64,000 bases of DNA from contig CM059623.1 in NCBI GenBank assembly GCA_030435675.1, forward strand, positions 12,928,092 to 12,992,091. Direction: 5' to 3'. The notes beneath the pieces are model-generated. The model saw nothing but the letters and a program-made list of their open reading frames with translations, did not search any database and was not told the origin of the DNA. This stretch comes from Steinernema hermaphroditum. Its lineage: Eukaryota > Nematoda > Chromadorea > Rhabditida > Steinernematidae. Of the stretch, positions 24,040 to 35,300 are shown in pieces. How positions within the stretch are numbered: position 1 is the stretch's first letter; the number at the start of each line of letters is the position of its first letter. The position numbers and the translations under genes were made by a program.

Positions 24040-24560
24040 AACGTCCCAGCTACAATACTTGTCGCCAGAAGTGTTGTCTTTGGCGCCGCCATCGGCGCCT
24101 GCACTTTCGGCCCTCTCGTCTCCCCGCGCGTCCAGTTCGTCGACGGACCTTCGTCTGTCAACGACAAGCTGGCTCTTTCCCCGCGCGCTCTGATCTAGGC
24201 CGCTCCTGCCCCCTTTCCCGCCATTTTTGTTATATTTAAGGGCGCGGCCCCGTTCAATAAATCATTTGTGCTTTACGCCCCGGATCTCGCCGTGAAAGTT
24301 GTGTGAAGCAATGTCAAGCCACGGCTCGAAAGCCTATTCTGTAAGTGTCATCTGCTTCACAGCATTTGTTGACAGACAATATATAGGGTGACTCTGGATC
24401 GCCTGCGAAGTTCTGCCGGTCAGGCCGTGAATCCTGCTACGTCGTAGGCGTTTTGTCGTTCACAGCTGTCTGTTCACATTCAGGCCATCACATCGAAGCG
24501 TACGAAGCAACCTCGACGCATTGTGAATTCGTTAAGAAACACGCTGAGTCCGGTTTCCGG
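24040..24560 (+). mobile_element. LTR-like block (TATA plus early polyadenylation signal), possible solo LTR
   Basis: A TATATTTAAG box at 24231 is followed only ~25 bases later by AATAAA (24256-24261), the compact promoter/poly(A) arrangement of retrotransposon LTRs. The upstream ~170 bases are GC-rich and lack coding signature. No partner LTR, primer-binding site or gag/pol sequence was found in the window, and I could not fix the edges or a target duplication. Limits are approximate. Confidence 0.3.
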
Positions 24561-25354
24561 TGCTTGTAAGTGTCCGGTTTTCGCAGCTTGTGAATAACTG
24601 TGGATGTGAATAAAGAAGGTTTCGGTTCGACCGAAACTCGCAGAGAATTCACTGTGAATCGACCTCCAAAGCCGAAATTACACGTGCATTTTTATTTCTT
24701 TTTATGTGTCGGTATTCCATCGATTCGAAGGTTTTTGTAATGGAACTGAGAACAAACCTTGACAGGAAGCGTAAGACTCAAGTATACCACCAAATGAGTG
24801 GTGACTGCTGCCTCTATCTGGCACACGGAACCCCCGGCCCGCGACTGGCCACTCGCCGTATTTGCTTCCATCCGGCCGACGATCGGTCGGTCGCTCGACG
24901 AGGAACTGTACTCTTCGCCGTTCGGCTATGTTTTCCTTTCCAACCTTATTCTCCCCGACCTTGTTCTCGAAGATGTTCCAGTGTTGCAATTCGGTGACTT
25001 TGTTTTCGATCTCTTGAAACTGACGCAGAATTCATTTGCATACATGACACAGAAATTTCTGTGAATGCACAATCACACTTTACTTAATAAGGTAAAAATT
25101 CCATGGGGTAACCAATTACCCAGTTAGGCGGCTCACGGCTCTCTTCCTCAGTTCTGCGTGCATCGCAGTTGGCCTGAAAATTTTGCGTCTATATTACTCC
25201 ATCGTGGTTGTGCAACTAGATCTATAAATTTTTAAGAAGGATCAGCAAATAACGCTCATAACAGCTTCTGTGTTTTTAGCGAAAAATCAGTGAAACCCAA
25301 GAAATCCCGGGTTGCTTTTCTAGCGCGAAAATTTCGGGGATGATCGTTTTGGTT
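24561..25354. other. Intergenic
   Basis: No recognised feature downstream of the minus-strand orphan gene. Confidence 0.35.
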
Positions 25355-26163
25355 CTATAGGTAACTCGCCTTCCAAATATTGTACAGCTCGTCCAACTGT
25401 TTCGTCGTCCTGATTTTTTGGATATTGCCTTTGATGAGCTCGTCATACAGAACAATCAACTTCACTTCGGACATCGTGCCTTTTGCCAAATTGTACGTGC
25501 TTTTAGGTATGCCTGGCGCTGATTTGAAGTACGTCTCCTCGGCGTAATCGACTGAAATAGATCAGCGGCTTCTAAAAAACGAAACGTACCCAATTCCTTG
25601 TACAGTTCAGGAAACATGTCACGGGTTCGAAGACTCAGTGCTTCCCTCAGCATATGTTTGACAGAGAGTTTACTGAATCGTTCTTCGAAATCACAGTGAT
25701 TTTTGGTACCATTCAATAAACTAAAGACGAGATCTAACATAGCATTGATTCTCGACAGGTTCCACTCTTGAAGGTATCGTTTCGAAGCGATACGTTCCAT
25801 TTGCCGTGAAACAAGCGTCCCATCTATGAGCCTCTAGATCAGAATTGTGAGCGGAATCCATAAAAGTCACGCTACTTCCTGAATAAGAAAGCTGGAGTAC
25901 GATTCAACCATTGCTTCAACAAGTAGTTTAGAGTCGGGACTCTGCAGCTCTAGAGTTCTGAATGTGCTGAAATTTCCGTCGCGCAGAGCCTCCCATAGAA
26001 GTTTGTCGAATAAGGAGAGCTCCGCTTTCTGTCTTGCTAGCGTATTGCCGTTGTTTGCAGGGTCTATATGTTCTAGATGCCGCGCACAGCCTAGAACAAG
26101 TTCAATTACCTTTCGCCTTATTGCAACATGTAAATTCGATGCTGTCAAACTGCGTTTTGTCAT
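25355..26163 (-). CDS. Orphan intracellular helical protein, 242 residues
   Basis: Three minus-strand exons (25876-26163, 25590-25833, 25355-25551) join in phase with short introns (GTAGCG...ATCTAG and GTACGT...TTTCAG) and give 242 residues ending in WKASYL. The sequence is rich in predicted helix (for example AELSLFDKLLWEALRDGNF and SEVKLIVLYDELIKG), with no signal peptide, membrane span, coiled coil or known motif. I do not recognise the family. Base composition and codon use look like the neighbouring genes, not like the adjacent transposon relic. Further upstream exons cannot be excluded, since the first methionine is not supported by a clear 5' boundary. Confidence 0.72.
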
Positions 26164-26229
26164 CGCTTTCGGGGCAAACGGAGCCTAGCTGCACGCTTGA
26201 AAGAGGCTGAAACCAGACTTTTATTAGGT

Positions 26230-27110
26230 TTGAAACGAACAAGAATAAGTCCTACTGGCGAAACCGGCGAAAAATCAGCTTCTTTTGGACCAAACGAGGG
26301 CCTCAAGCCCCAAAAACGTGTGAGAATGAGCATGCACGCGGTTCCACATTAAGCAAGATTTTGTTCGTTGATGAAAATCGTTTCATCACGACTTTAAAGT
26401 CGTGTAAAGTCGTGATGAAACGATTTTTGCCCTCAAAACCCCGCTGATACCAACAGAATCGCCGCGAGCTGTTGCAGAAAGGTTCCTTGTACACTGCGAC
26501 AGCGGAGAAATCCCACTTTCCCAAAAAGTCCGGTGGTTTAGGTGGGAATTTCCGGGCTAGGCTAAACCGGGCTCATTTTCTCTCTAAAAAGTGTTGGGGT
26601 CTACGCGGACTTCGCGGTAGCTGATTTTTGTGGGCGTCGTGATTCCCTAGACACAGGAGAATATAGCAAACTTTTAATGAAAGCTCCAGCAGGACAGGCC
26701 CCTTCCTACGGCGCTAAGAATAATTTCGACTGGTGCGAGGCCACCCACCTTCTGGGGCAAGTATTGTCGAGGATGTTCGGCCCTCAAACTCGCCTGATTT
26801 GAATCCCTAGGCTGTTTGGGGATCATGAAAAAGAGAGACTGCGTTATCAGGCGCTGGTCACAGACCCCGCTCAAACGCGTTGTGAAGAAGGCCTGGGATG
26901 AAATTACACCGAAAATGATAGCGCGCAAGTTGAAAAATTCACAGTACTGTCTTGACACCTGCATAGCCAAAGCAAAGTAGTCATTTTGAATGCGATTAAC
27001 TAGATCTTATTTAGAATTACCTGGGCTTTTGAATGATATAACAATATTCTCATTTGGTTTGTTCTTTGAAAATATATGACTGTTTCTTTATTTAACAGTA
27101 TTTATGTATC
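26230..27110 (+). mobile_element. Degenerate Tc1/mariner-superfamily transposase
   Basis: Fragments in shifting frames match the superfamily in the expected order: ILFVDENRF near 26355 (first catalytic Asp region), PSNSPDLNP near 26795 (third catalytic region), then a WGIMKKRD-like stretch and KKAWDEITPKM, ending CIAKAK near 26980. Stops and frameshifts are numerous, so it is dead. A 23-base perfect inverted repeat interrupts it at 26374-26427. Confidence 0.6.
26374..26427. repeat. Perfect 23-base hairpin
   Basis: Bases 26374-26396 are the exact reverse complement of 26405-26427, with an 8-base loop (AAGTCGTG). The loop repeats part of the arm (AAGTCGTG), which suggests it arose by local templated duplication inside the transposase relic. 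Confidence 0.9.
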
Positions 27111-27219
27111 ATCCTGTATATGACAGCTCACTATTGAAACAGAAACTCTCTTAATCGGCCGTGCTCCGCCATCTGCTTTCGACTCCGACGCCTGGCGGTT
27201 GGCAAACAATTCCACAAAT

Positions 27220-27640
27220 AGACGTGTTTACGAGTTTTACGAGTTTACGAGTTTATTTCGTGAATCAAAGGCTTGCGCCTTGCACGACACCGAATAATAG
27301 ACAAACAGAGGATGTCTCGTTTTAGCCGGCTTCATCCCTGGCGTGGCGCTTATGGCGAACCGGTCGGAGACGGCGCGCATCACGGGGCATGTGGGAGACG
27401 GCAAAACTTCGGAAATGGCAGCAGAACTTCTTCTTCTCGGGGCGTTTGCGGCACAGAGGAGGCTTTTGAGCTCGCATCTTCTTCGGAGAGATGTCTCACT
27501 CTTGTCGCGGTGGCGTGCGGTCGGTCCCTCCGGTCGCTCTCTGAGGGTTCGGTTGGTCAGACAGCAAACCCTGTGGCAGTTGTGAGTTTTCCGGCTTCCA
27601 GATGGAATTGGGATACCCGGAAGCCGTAGTCCCACCACCG
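27220..27640 (-). repeat. Dispersed retroposon-like repeat, nearly complete copy
   Basis: Read on the minus strand, it ends CGTGCAAGGCGCAAGCCTTTG, then AATAAACTCGTAAACTCGTAAA, i.e. an AATAAA followed by a short repeated tail. Inner blocks (CATCCTCTGTTTGTCTATT; GAAGATGCGAGCTC; CCGGAAAACTCACAACTGCC) recur at 48420-48960 and 49530-50147. The block at 27500-27640 is inverted relative to those two copies. Confidence 0.7.
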
Positions 27641-28955
27641 CACCGCAAGTACACGTGAGAAAAGACAAAATGCAACTATTATTTACCCAAGAGCTACTCG
27701 TTTCCAAATGCTTTTCTGTCTTTTGGTATCCTTGGGAGCGCATCTTTTTTCTTTGCAGCCAACGCAATACCAAAAACACATCACTACTATTTAGTTTTTC
27801 CCCGTGCACGTTCGTTCGTTTTTGGTATGTTTACCCTTGCTAGAGCGAACGAGAATCGTTCTATTTGCCAAGACGCAGTAGTCCTATTTTCATCACATGT
27901 TATCATTTTTTGCGTTAGACAGTTTTTGAGCTAAACAAATAAATAGTCCCCATTGCGCGACGATAAGGCACACACATATTCGTAATTGTACCTGTTTGAA
28001 AAGAGGAACAGAATTCCCATTTTAATGGCACTCGTGGAAACAGGAAGTATGAAGCTAATGCGAGGTTTTCAGAGTCGTTATAACGGAATCGTTCCGGGGC
28101 GATGTGGCCTATGATCACCGATCACTTGTGAAAGATTATAGCCGTTTGGTGTATATTTGTTTGTTTTCCCAATCGACGACCCTTCAGGGACCGGATTGCG
28201 CATCTTGAGAACCGGCTTGGAACACGCTCGGATGAAAATAATTTCTGCAACACGTGTACGCGCTTCAAGGTCGCCAGAGCGAGCATCTCCGCAAAAACAG
28301 GAAATTCAAATCACTTTGGACTATGGCTAATCTTCGTCCTTAGTGCACCGAAAACAACACCATCCTTTTTATGGTCTTTGTTCAGAGCGCAATGTACCGT
28401 TTTTTGATCTGCGCGCATTGGACTTCTGTCAACAGCGATGTTTTCCGGTGATGTGACATTCACAAAGTGCACACTTTTAACTCTGTCGCTTGTGTTTATT
28501 GGCGAAGGGCAAAGGATTTCTCGTTAACGCCATTCATGGCGTTTTCCCGAAAGTTTGCGCTTGAGTGTGTTAAAAGTTTATCCACTTATTGGCCATATTT
28601 GAAATCATTCGCAGCTGATTGGCCTGCACTGCGATTTAACCTACAAGAACAGGCTCAATTTAACCCGTTGTACGGCAATAGACACCAGTAGTAAATGACC
28701 ACATGACTGTATAAGGTTGTGTGAAATGTCGTGGTCTGTAATGTGAACCAAAAACGTTTTGAAGGGCGTTTGAATGTGAATATTTAGTAGGAAGCGCGAC
28801 TGAGTTGCTGCCTCTGGAAGCTTTTGATTGTTGCGACGTTTTTACAATGCGTATACCGTCAATTTTTAATGTCGTTAAAGAAGGGGACAATTATTAAATT
28901 TCCACAAATTAAGCACAAAACTCATAATCTTCTTAACTGGCTTCGCCAGATTGCA
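27641..28955. other. Intergenic
   Basis: No coding or repeat feature recognised. Confidence 0.35.
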
Positions 28956-29280
28956 GTATGCGCTCAGGGAGCTGAAGAAGGACGACGAAAAGACGGCCAC
29001 CCCAGAGACCACCACGATGAAGCTAAAGCCGTTTGAGCCGTTCGATCTAGAATCGCTGGATTTACCCGAGCCTCTAAAGGACGAACTAGAAGCGAAGCTT
29101 CACTAAGCGAAGAGATGTTCCAGAAGGCGATGCCCGATTCCGAAGACTTCTTCACCTCGATGAATCTCGAAGAACGAAAGCGCACACAATTGGCGGCGTC
29201 GATCGATTCGGGTATCTTCTGCGATGAATGAAAAAAGAACGAAAGCTGGATCAGTTCATAGACATCATCTACGAGATGTC
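28956..29280 (+). pseudogene. Inverted partial copy of the neighbouring ULK-like kinase gene
   Basis: The plus strand reads ALRELKKDDEKTATPETTT-, KLKPFEPFDLE-, SLSEEMFQKAMPDSED-, MNLEERKRTQLAASIDSG- and LDQFIDIIYE-like segments. These are collinear with the linker and C-terminal part encoded on the minus strand at about 30370-30810. Internal deletions, frameshifts and a stop after EAKLH break it. It is a decayed inverted duplication lying ~650 bases beyond the 3' end of the parent. Confidence 0.85.
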
Positions 29281-29924
29281 TAGTGACTGACTAAAAGGTT
29301 TTGGTGATCATAGCTCAGTGTCCATAAGTCTGCCAGATGCATGTCCAGATTCAGCTGCCCCAGGCCACTTCCCGGTTCTGTTATTTACCATATCAAACAC
29401 ACTCCGTTGATATTTACTGCTATTTTCCTGTTCGGTTCTGTTCCCGTGCTCAGCTGCTCCATGTTAATCTTTGTACATTTATAATACAACTTCCACATAT
29501 CAGTGAAAACAACTAGTTCCTGAGAAGGCGCGCAAACACGAAAATGCAAAACGTAAAACTGACGAACGGGGAAGTGGGTGTGTGACGAAGAAGAAACGCG
29601 GTGAAATATAAGTGACACGAAGAATACATATGCATAACGATGGAGCGAAAGACCTGTGCAGAGCGAAGAGGCAGACGAACACAGTTCCGAGCGTTGCTTG
29701 GGGTGCGTGAAGTAGCATACTGTTGACTCGATTTCGGGTGAGGAATGAGAAATAGTAATCTATTGTGGCAAAAACGGAGCACATGGAATCGATCGGGTCA
29801 GTTGGAGTGGAATACAAATATGTACACTGGGGACGATGTGGTATTGACTAAGAGTTCGGATATTATGTACAGTTCCTGAGTTTTAAAGCGATCTTTTGTG
29901 GTTTTTGGGTGGATTTCGGGTGGG

Positions 29925-32337
29925 TCAGTTCAGCATGAGGGGCTTGCGCTGGTTGATTTTTTCGGACATCGTGCGGAATCCGTGACGCAGTTTATCGTCG
30001 GTCGACTGAAATAGGTTCACTAAGAAGCGGATTTTTGAGAGGCTAAACCTACATTTTTCTCAAAGATTTCTAACATGTGAAGGAGTTTCATCCACTGCTC
30101 TTTGTTATTCCCCGCCTTCTGGATACTCTGGGCGAAGAGAAGGGCAGAGGTGCAGAAAGTGTCGATGTCCGACTCGGCCGTCTTTAGAATTTTCGAGCTC
30201 ATCGCCATGTTCTTGACAATGTTCTCCACACCGGCGAAGAAGTCTCCCTCGAAAGGCGCCGTTCTCTTCAGTCCGGCCTGGTACTCGAGCACTGGATTCA
30301 GCACCCGAAGAAGTTGGGCCATGTACGGGTCGGAGATGGAGCGGAAACATTCCCGTTTGATGTTTTCGTTGTCGTAGATGAAGTCGATGAACTGCTCCAG
30401 CTTCTCGACGTTCATCAACGGAGCGTAGGGGATGACGCTGAGGCTGTCGACGGAGCCGCAGGAGATGCCCGAATCGATCGACGCCGCCGATTGTGTGCGC
30501 TTTCGTTCTTCGAGATTCATCGACATGACCGACTGATCAGAGCAAGAGGTGAAGAGGTCTTCGGCTAGGGTGGCCACGTCGCAGTGGTCGTCGTCTTCGG
30601 AATCGGGCATCGCCGTCTGGAACATCTCTTCGCTTAGCGAATCCTTGAGTGGTTCTGGAACTTCGAGTTCGTCCTTAAGAGGCTCGGGTAGATCCAGCGG
30701 TTCCAGATCTAACGGCTCGAACGGCTTTAGCTTCTTCGTGGTGGTCTCTGGGGTGGCCGTCTTCTCATCGTCTTTCTTCAGCTCCCTGAGGGCACTCTTG
30801 CGACTGTTCTGATAGACTCGGTTCAATTCGGCAGCCGAGCGAGTGGTAGCGATTCGTTCGTAGCGGTAGACGGGCTTCGGCTTCGGCTTTTCCTTCTCTT
30901 TTTCACACACAACCACAAAGTCGTCCTCTTCCTCTCGAACGTCCAGCTTGTCAAATCTCGACGGATCGCCGACTTCGTGGCGCACGCGAGGCTTCGGAAT
31001 GATGCTACCGAGAAGTCCAGAAGCTCGAAGATGGACGCTTCCCAGGAGGCTTCCAAGCAGAGAGTTCTGCGATGTGGTCGAGCTGCTTCGGTGTCGGACG
31101 TGTCCGCGAGGAAGTGGAACGTGGGCGGTAGGAAGACGGCCGCTGTTCGTGGAGATGTCTTCAAAGGGGTCGCCGGGCTTCACTTGGTGGTAGAGGACTT
31201 CGCAGGGTCGTTCTCCTTGAGATGGGCTGGCCGAATCAGCACGAACCTTCCGCTGCTTCTCGCGCTCCTTCTTCTCGTTGTTCGACCAGCCATAGATTCT
31301 GCTTTCCTCCATTCTTTGCGCGGGAGTGAACTTCGGGCTTGGCGGAGCGGTTGGTGGGTAGTCGGTGTTCAGAAAGGGATGCTCCTCCATGTCCTTCAGG
31401 GTGGTCCTCTTGGCGATGTCACGTTGCAGAAGACCCAGGACCAGATCGTCAAGATCGCTGTGCTTTCCGGTTCTTTTGGTAACGACATGATTCCGATGGA
31501 AGCTTTGAATGCGTTCCCTTCGAAGAAATTCATCCTAAACAAGGAGCTTAGAAGCGCCTGTGCTATAGGAAAGCCTACCGGGAAGGGAAGTCCATTCGTG
31601 GCCATCTGGAAGACGGTGACGCCCAAAGAGAATAGGTCCGCCGGCGGACCATAGCCACTGATGAAAGTCGAATCCTGGCTAAGCATGATCTCGGGTGCCA
31701 TGTAGACAGGAGAGCCACAGAACGAGTGCATCAGCTGCTGCTCGGAAAGGACGCCGGCGAAGCCGAAGTCGCAGAGCTTGACAGTGATCTGCTCAAGATT
31801 CCTCTCCTTCGGATTCTCGCAGTGCAGCATCAGGTTCGACGGTTTGATGTCTCGATGCATGATTTTGTGCTCGTGTAGAACCCGAAGGGCGGAGCAGATC
31901 TGCTTGAGGAAGTGCTGGATGACACGGAAGTGGAATCCGGTCCTGTACTGGTTGAGCAGCGTCCACATGTCACCGTAGTTACAGTACTCTAGCACGAGAT
32001 GCATGGTGCCGTTGCGGCTGACGTCGGCGTAGAGTTTGACTAGATATTTACAGTCGACATTAGCGATTTTCTAAAGCGAAACAAATGTTTCTATGTCAAA
32101 TAGAGGATACGGTATTACCTTCAGAACGGACAACTCCTTCCTGTGTAGCTCCGGATCCTGACTGACTAGATGGAACTTCTTGATGGCCACCGGTCTCACG
32201 CCCTGCGCCGAACGCATCTTGCCCTTGTAGACGGTGGCGAAGCCACCTCTACCAAGAACTTCGGCCGGGTACAGGGCGACATCCTCTGTCAGCCGCTGGC
32301 TGCTTGTGCTGTCCTCTTTGTGTGTGTTGCGGTGCAT
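29925..32337 (-). CDS. Second ATG1/ULK-family Ser/Thr kinase
   Basis: Four minus-strand exons (32119-32337, 31579-32070, 30053-31534, 29925-30005) keep phase and give 757 residues. The kinase domain (~22-285) is complete: glycine loop LGRGGFATVYKG (28-39), Lys53 in VAIKK, HRDIKPSN (145-152), DFG (174-176), CGSPVYMAPE, and the subdomain XI end AKRTTLKDMEEHPFLN. The VYMAPE motif, the ending and the long Ser/Pro-rich linker followed by a helical C-terminal domain (EQWMKLLHMLEIFEKN plus STDDKLRHGFRTM) are the ULK1/2 plan, so it is a divergent relative of UNC-51 with all catalytic residues. A role in autophagy is plausible but inferred; orthology to a named ULK is not claimed. The 44-base intron after NGLPFP is required: reading through it loses the kinase C-lobe. 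Confidence 0.9.
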
Positions 32338-35300
32338 CGTCGTGAAAAACTACCCGTGTCAGAGTGCCACCGCAGAATTGTAGAAGTCCTTGAAGGTGAG
32401 TGTAGGTTCCACCCAAATCATGAAATTGCGGTTCGCCACACCACTATCTGAAATTGAAGTTGAAGACTTAGAGAGGGCAATCATCAGCTGGTCGGCGACG
32501 CGTCGTCGTAAACAAAAACATCGCGATCCTAAAAAACGCGAACGCGGCCGTACGACAACAACATCATCGCAAAAAGCCGTCTTCTGCACGGAGCACACCT
32601 GCGCCACGGGGCGGAGAAGATCACTTTTCAGCCGGTGTGGTTCAAGTGGAGAAAGAAGCAGGAAATTATGATCCGCCGCGGCCATCCTGTCGCGAAATGG
32701 CCCGGGGTGCAATGCGAAAATTAAAAGCCAAGCAATGTTTCCACGTGGCATGGGAACCGCGACCTTAAGACCTTCAGGAATTGAGAGGAACCAAAGCACA
32801 CGGGATGATCCGAGATCCTAATTAAGAGCACTAACTCTTAGGGCTTTCACTTAAACGCTTTTCTATGAAAGGGTGATTTAAAATTACGGTACAAGCTGGT
32901 AGAGCTCGAAGTCGATGCTCATCATAAAATACATTAATGTTCAAAAGGTGAGAACAAATAGATGCCAGACGGAGTCAGCTGAAAATAATGATCAGCGTCA
33001 CCTCTCTTCGAGTCACTATTTCATAACAACAAACAGCCGCGGCGGCGTCACGAAGCCACCACCGCATCGGTGGCGCTAAGTCCAAGTATCGGTCGAAGCG
33101 TGGCCGACGACCACCCCACGGCCACGGAGAAGAAGAAGAACATCGGGAGAGAAGTAGCAGCGGAGACGCGGTAGCGAAGTCGCGTCGCTGTCGGCGACGA
33201 CGACGCGCGCAGAGAGTGCGCGACTTGCGGAGAGCGGTCGATCGCCGGAGAGAAAGCAAACACTCGCTTGCCTCGCCTGGCCCTCCCCCTCCTCTTCCTT
33301 CGAATTGAGGGCCACCACCGGGACGACAACGGACGAAGGAGGCCCACTGGGCGGCGACCACCCGTCCACCACATCCGTGGCCGGAGTCGATCGAACGTTT
33401 CCTAACTGACCCCTTTTCTATACGACACCCTCAAGCCCAAAGTTGAAAAAGAACACATCGTCTGTAATTATTCTAAGTTTGTTTTGAAATATCCAAGTAC
33501 TGAATCTTGAGCTCATAACAAGCTGAAGCTGATGTCAAGGCTTTCCTTAGCCTTCACCATCGATTTGGGGAAGCCCTTTGCCCTTCCATAATGTCCTAAT
33601 TCGATTTGCTACACCTAAAATAGACAGCAAATTTAATTAACTTTGGAGACGCTGAAACTGAAGGCTAATTTATGGAAATCGAATTTTCTGCATCACCGAG
33701 CCGAATTACACTTTCACATATAATCAAATTTCGCGACTCCAAGGCCAAACGACACAAAAGAACAACGGACGGACAAAGGCCGAGCAAGAGGCCTGGTGCT
33801 GATCATTGATCATCAATTAGTCGGCCGCCCGCTACCGTATTCCTCAATGGCCCTTTGACCTTTCGCGACCGACTCAATTCTCTGTAAATTAGCGAACAGG
33901 CGCCCTGGCAAGAAGGTCAGGAACGTGATGAAAAACAGCAAAATATTTTGCGCAAGTCGGTGAATTACTCAAAAAGCGGGTCTTGCCGCCCCTTTGGGAG
34001 ACAAAAGGTCGCCATCGACGTGGCGCCGATCACATGCGTAACTGTCAATTGAGATGAGATAGTGCATCGGCGGAACAGGTGATCGGCTTTGTTCTGCGAT
34101 GCGATCGGAAGTTGGCATTGGAACCCGAAGTTCACGCTCGTGACGGGACGTGCTTGGGGTCGTAAAACACCGGTTTTAGGTTGGAAGCTTGAAAGTGGGT
34201 GAAGCAAGAACTGGCATAAGCTCTTTAATGGACCTCATGATTGAGGATATATAGGCGTGGCTTGTCGTGGGCAGTGGCAAATCAACCAAGTAGATCTATA
34301 AACCATCGGAGCTTGGACTAAAAGTGCGACTTTAGAAGATAAACAGCTAGTCATTGGCAACATTGAATTTGCACTTTATCATGACGATAGCCATGTACGT
34401 GATCAAAACACTTATAAGTGCATGTGTCATAAAAGGTATGCATGTTTTGAGGGCATCGAACCTCAAGAGATATGAGTCGATCTAAGCTATCTGAAAGTAC
34501 ATTCTCTAATGCAAGGTCTTTCAAAATGCATCACAATGGCTTTGAGCGCGCCCAAAAAAAAAGCAAACCACGGCCCCAAGAACACAATGAATTGAACCAC
34601 TGTACTTCCTCTACCCTTCTAAGGAACACGAACTACCGCCAAAGGACAATTCATCAGCTGACTACGTGGAAGTACATGTCCACCGGTGGAGAACACCTGA
34701 ACACTACACTCAGCACGCCTCCCATCTCTTTAAAGTCTACGAAACGCGACGCGCTATCGCGTGACGTCGCCGAAACAGAGACGCCCAGCCCACGGCTGAC
34801 CGAGTCAGTCTTACGCAATTTCTTCCTCGTCTCCCGCAAAATACTAAAACTTTACAAACCGCCACCGTTGACACGATCAGCATTCCTGACGCACACACGC
34901 GCACGCCCCACCCGAATTCGTACCGGCGCAACCAGCTTTTGCCCTCCCCCCATAAGTATCACATGACTTGCGCATGCATGCATCAACCGGGCAGACATCC
35001 CCCATCGCCGCCGCTATTATTATATTCGCGTCTTGTCCTCTCCGACAACTCAGCGCACTTTCGCATCGCCAATTCGTAGAACTAGACACGCGCCAGACGA
35101 GGCGCGAAGGACGCCTTCATGAATGCCTTCAAAATGCGAAATCAAATATTAGCGCCGTCGTCGGGGGAATATAAACAGTGATAGGAAGACTGATCGGAGT
35201 GATGGGAGTGACTTTGGGGCGAATCTTTAAAGTGCCTTGGCAAACACAAGTGGCAGTTACAAGATGCGGCTTTTACTGCTAAAAATATGCTTTGGATTTT

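Noticed and set aside
30102..31654. Plus-strand open frames across the ULK-like kinase
   Set aside because: Shadows of the minus-strand coding exons; the kinase frame has clear catalytic motifs.
33048..33374. Several ~100-residue minus-strand open frames
   Set aside because: Three overlapping frames are open at once in GC-rich sequence; composition is not protein-like and there is no start context or family match.
34472..34966. 164-residue plus-strand open frame
   Set aside because: Long for chance, but the Ser/Thr/Pro/Arg-rich product has no domain, repeat or splice context; coding status cannot be supported.
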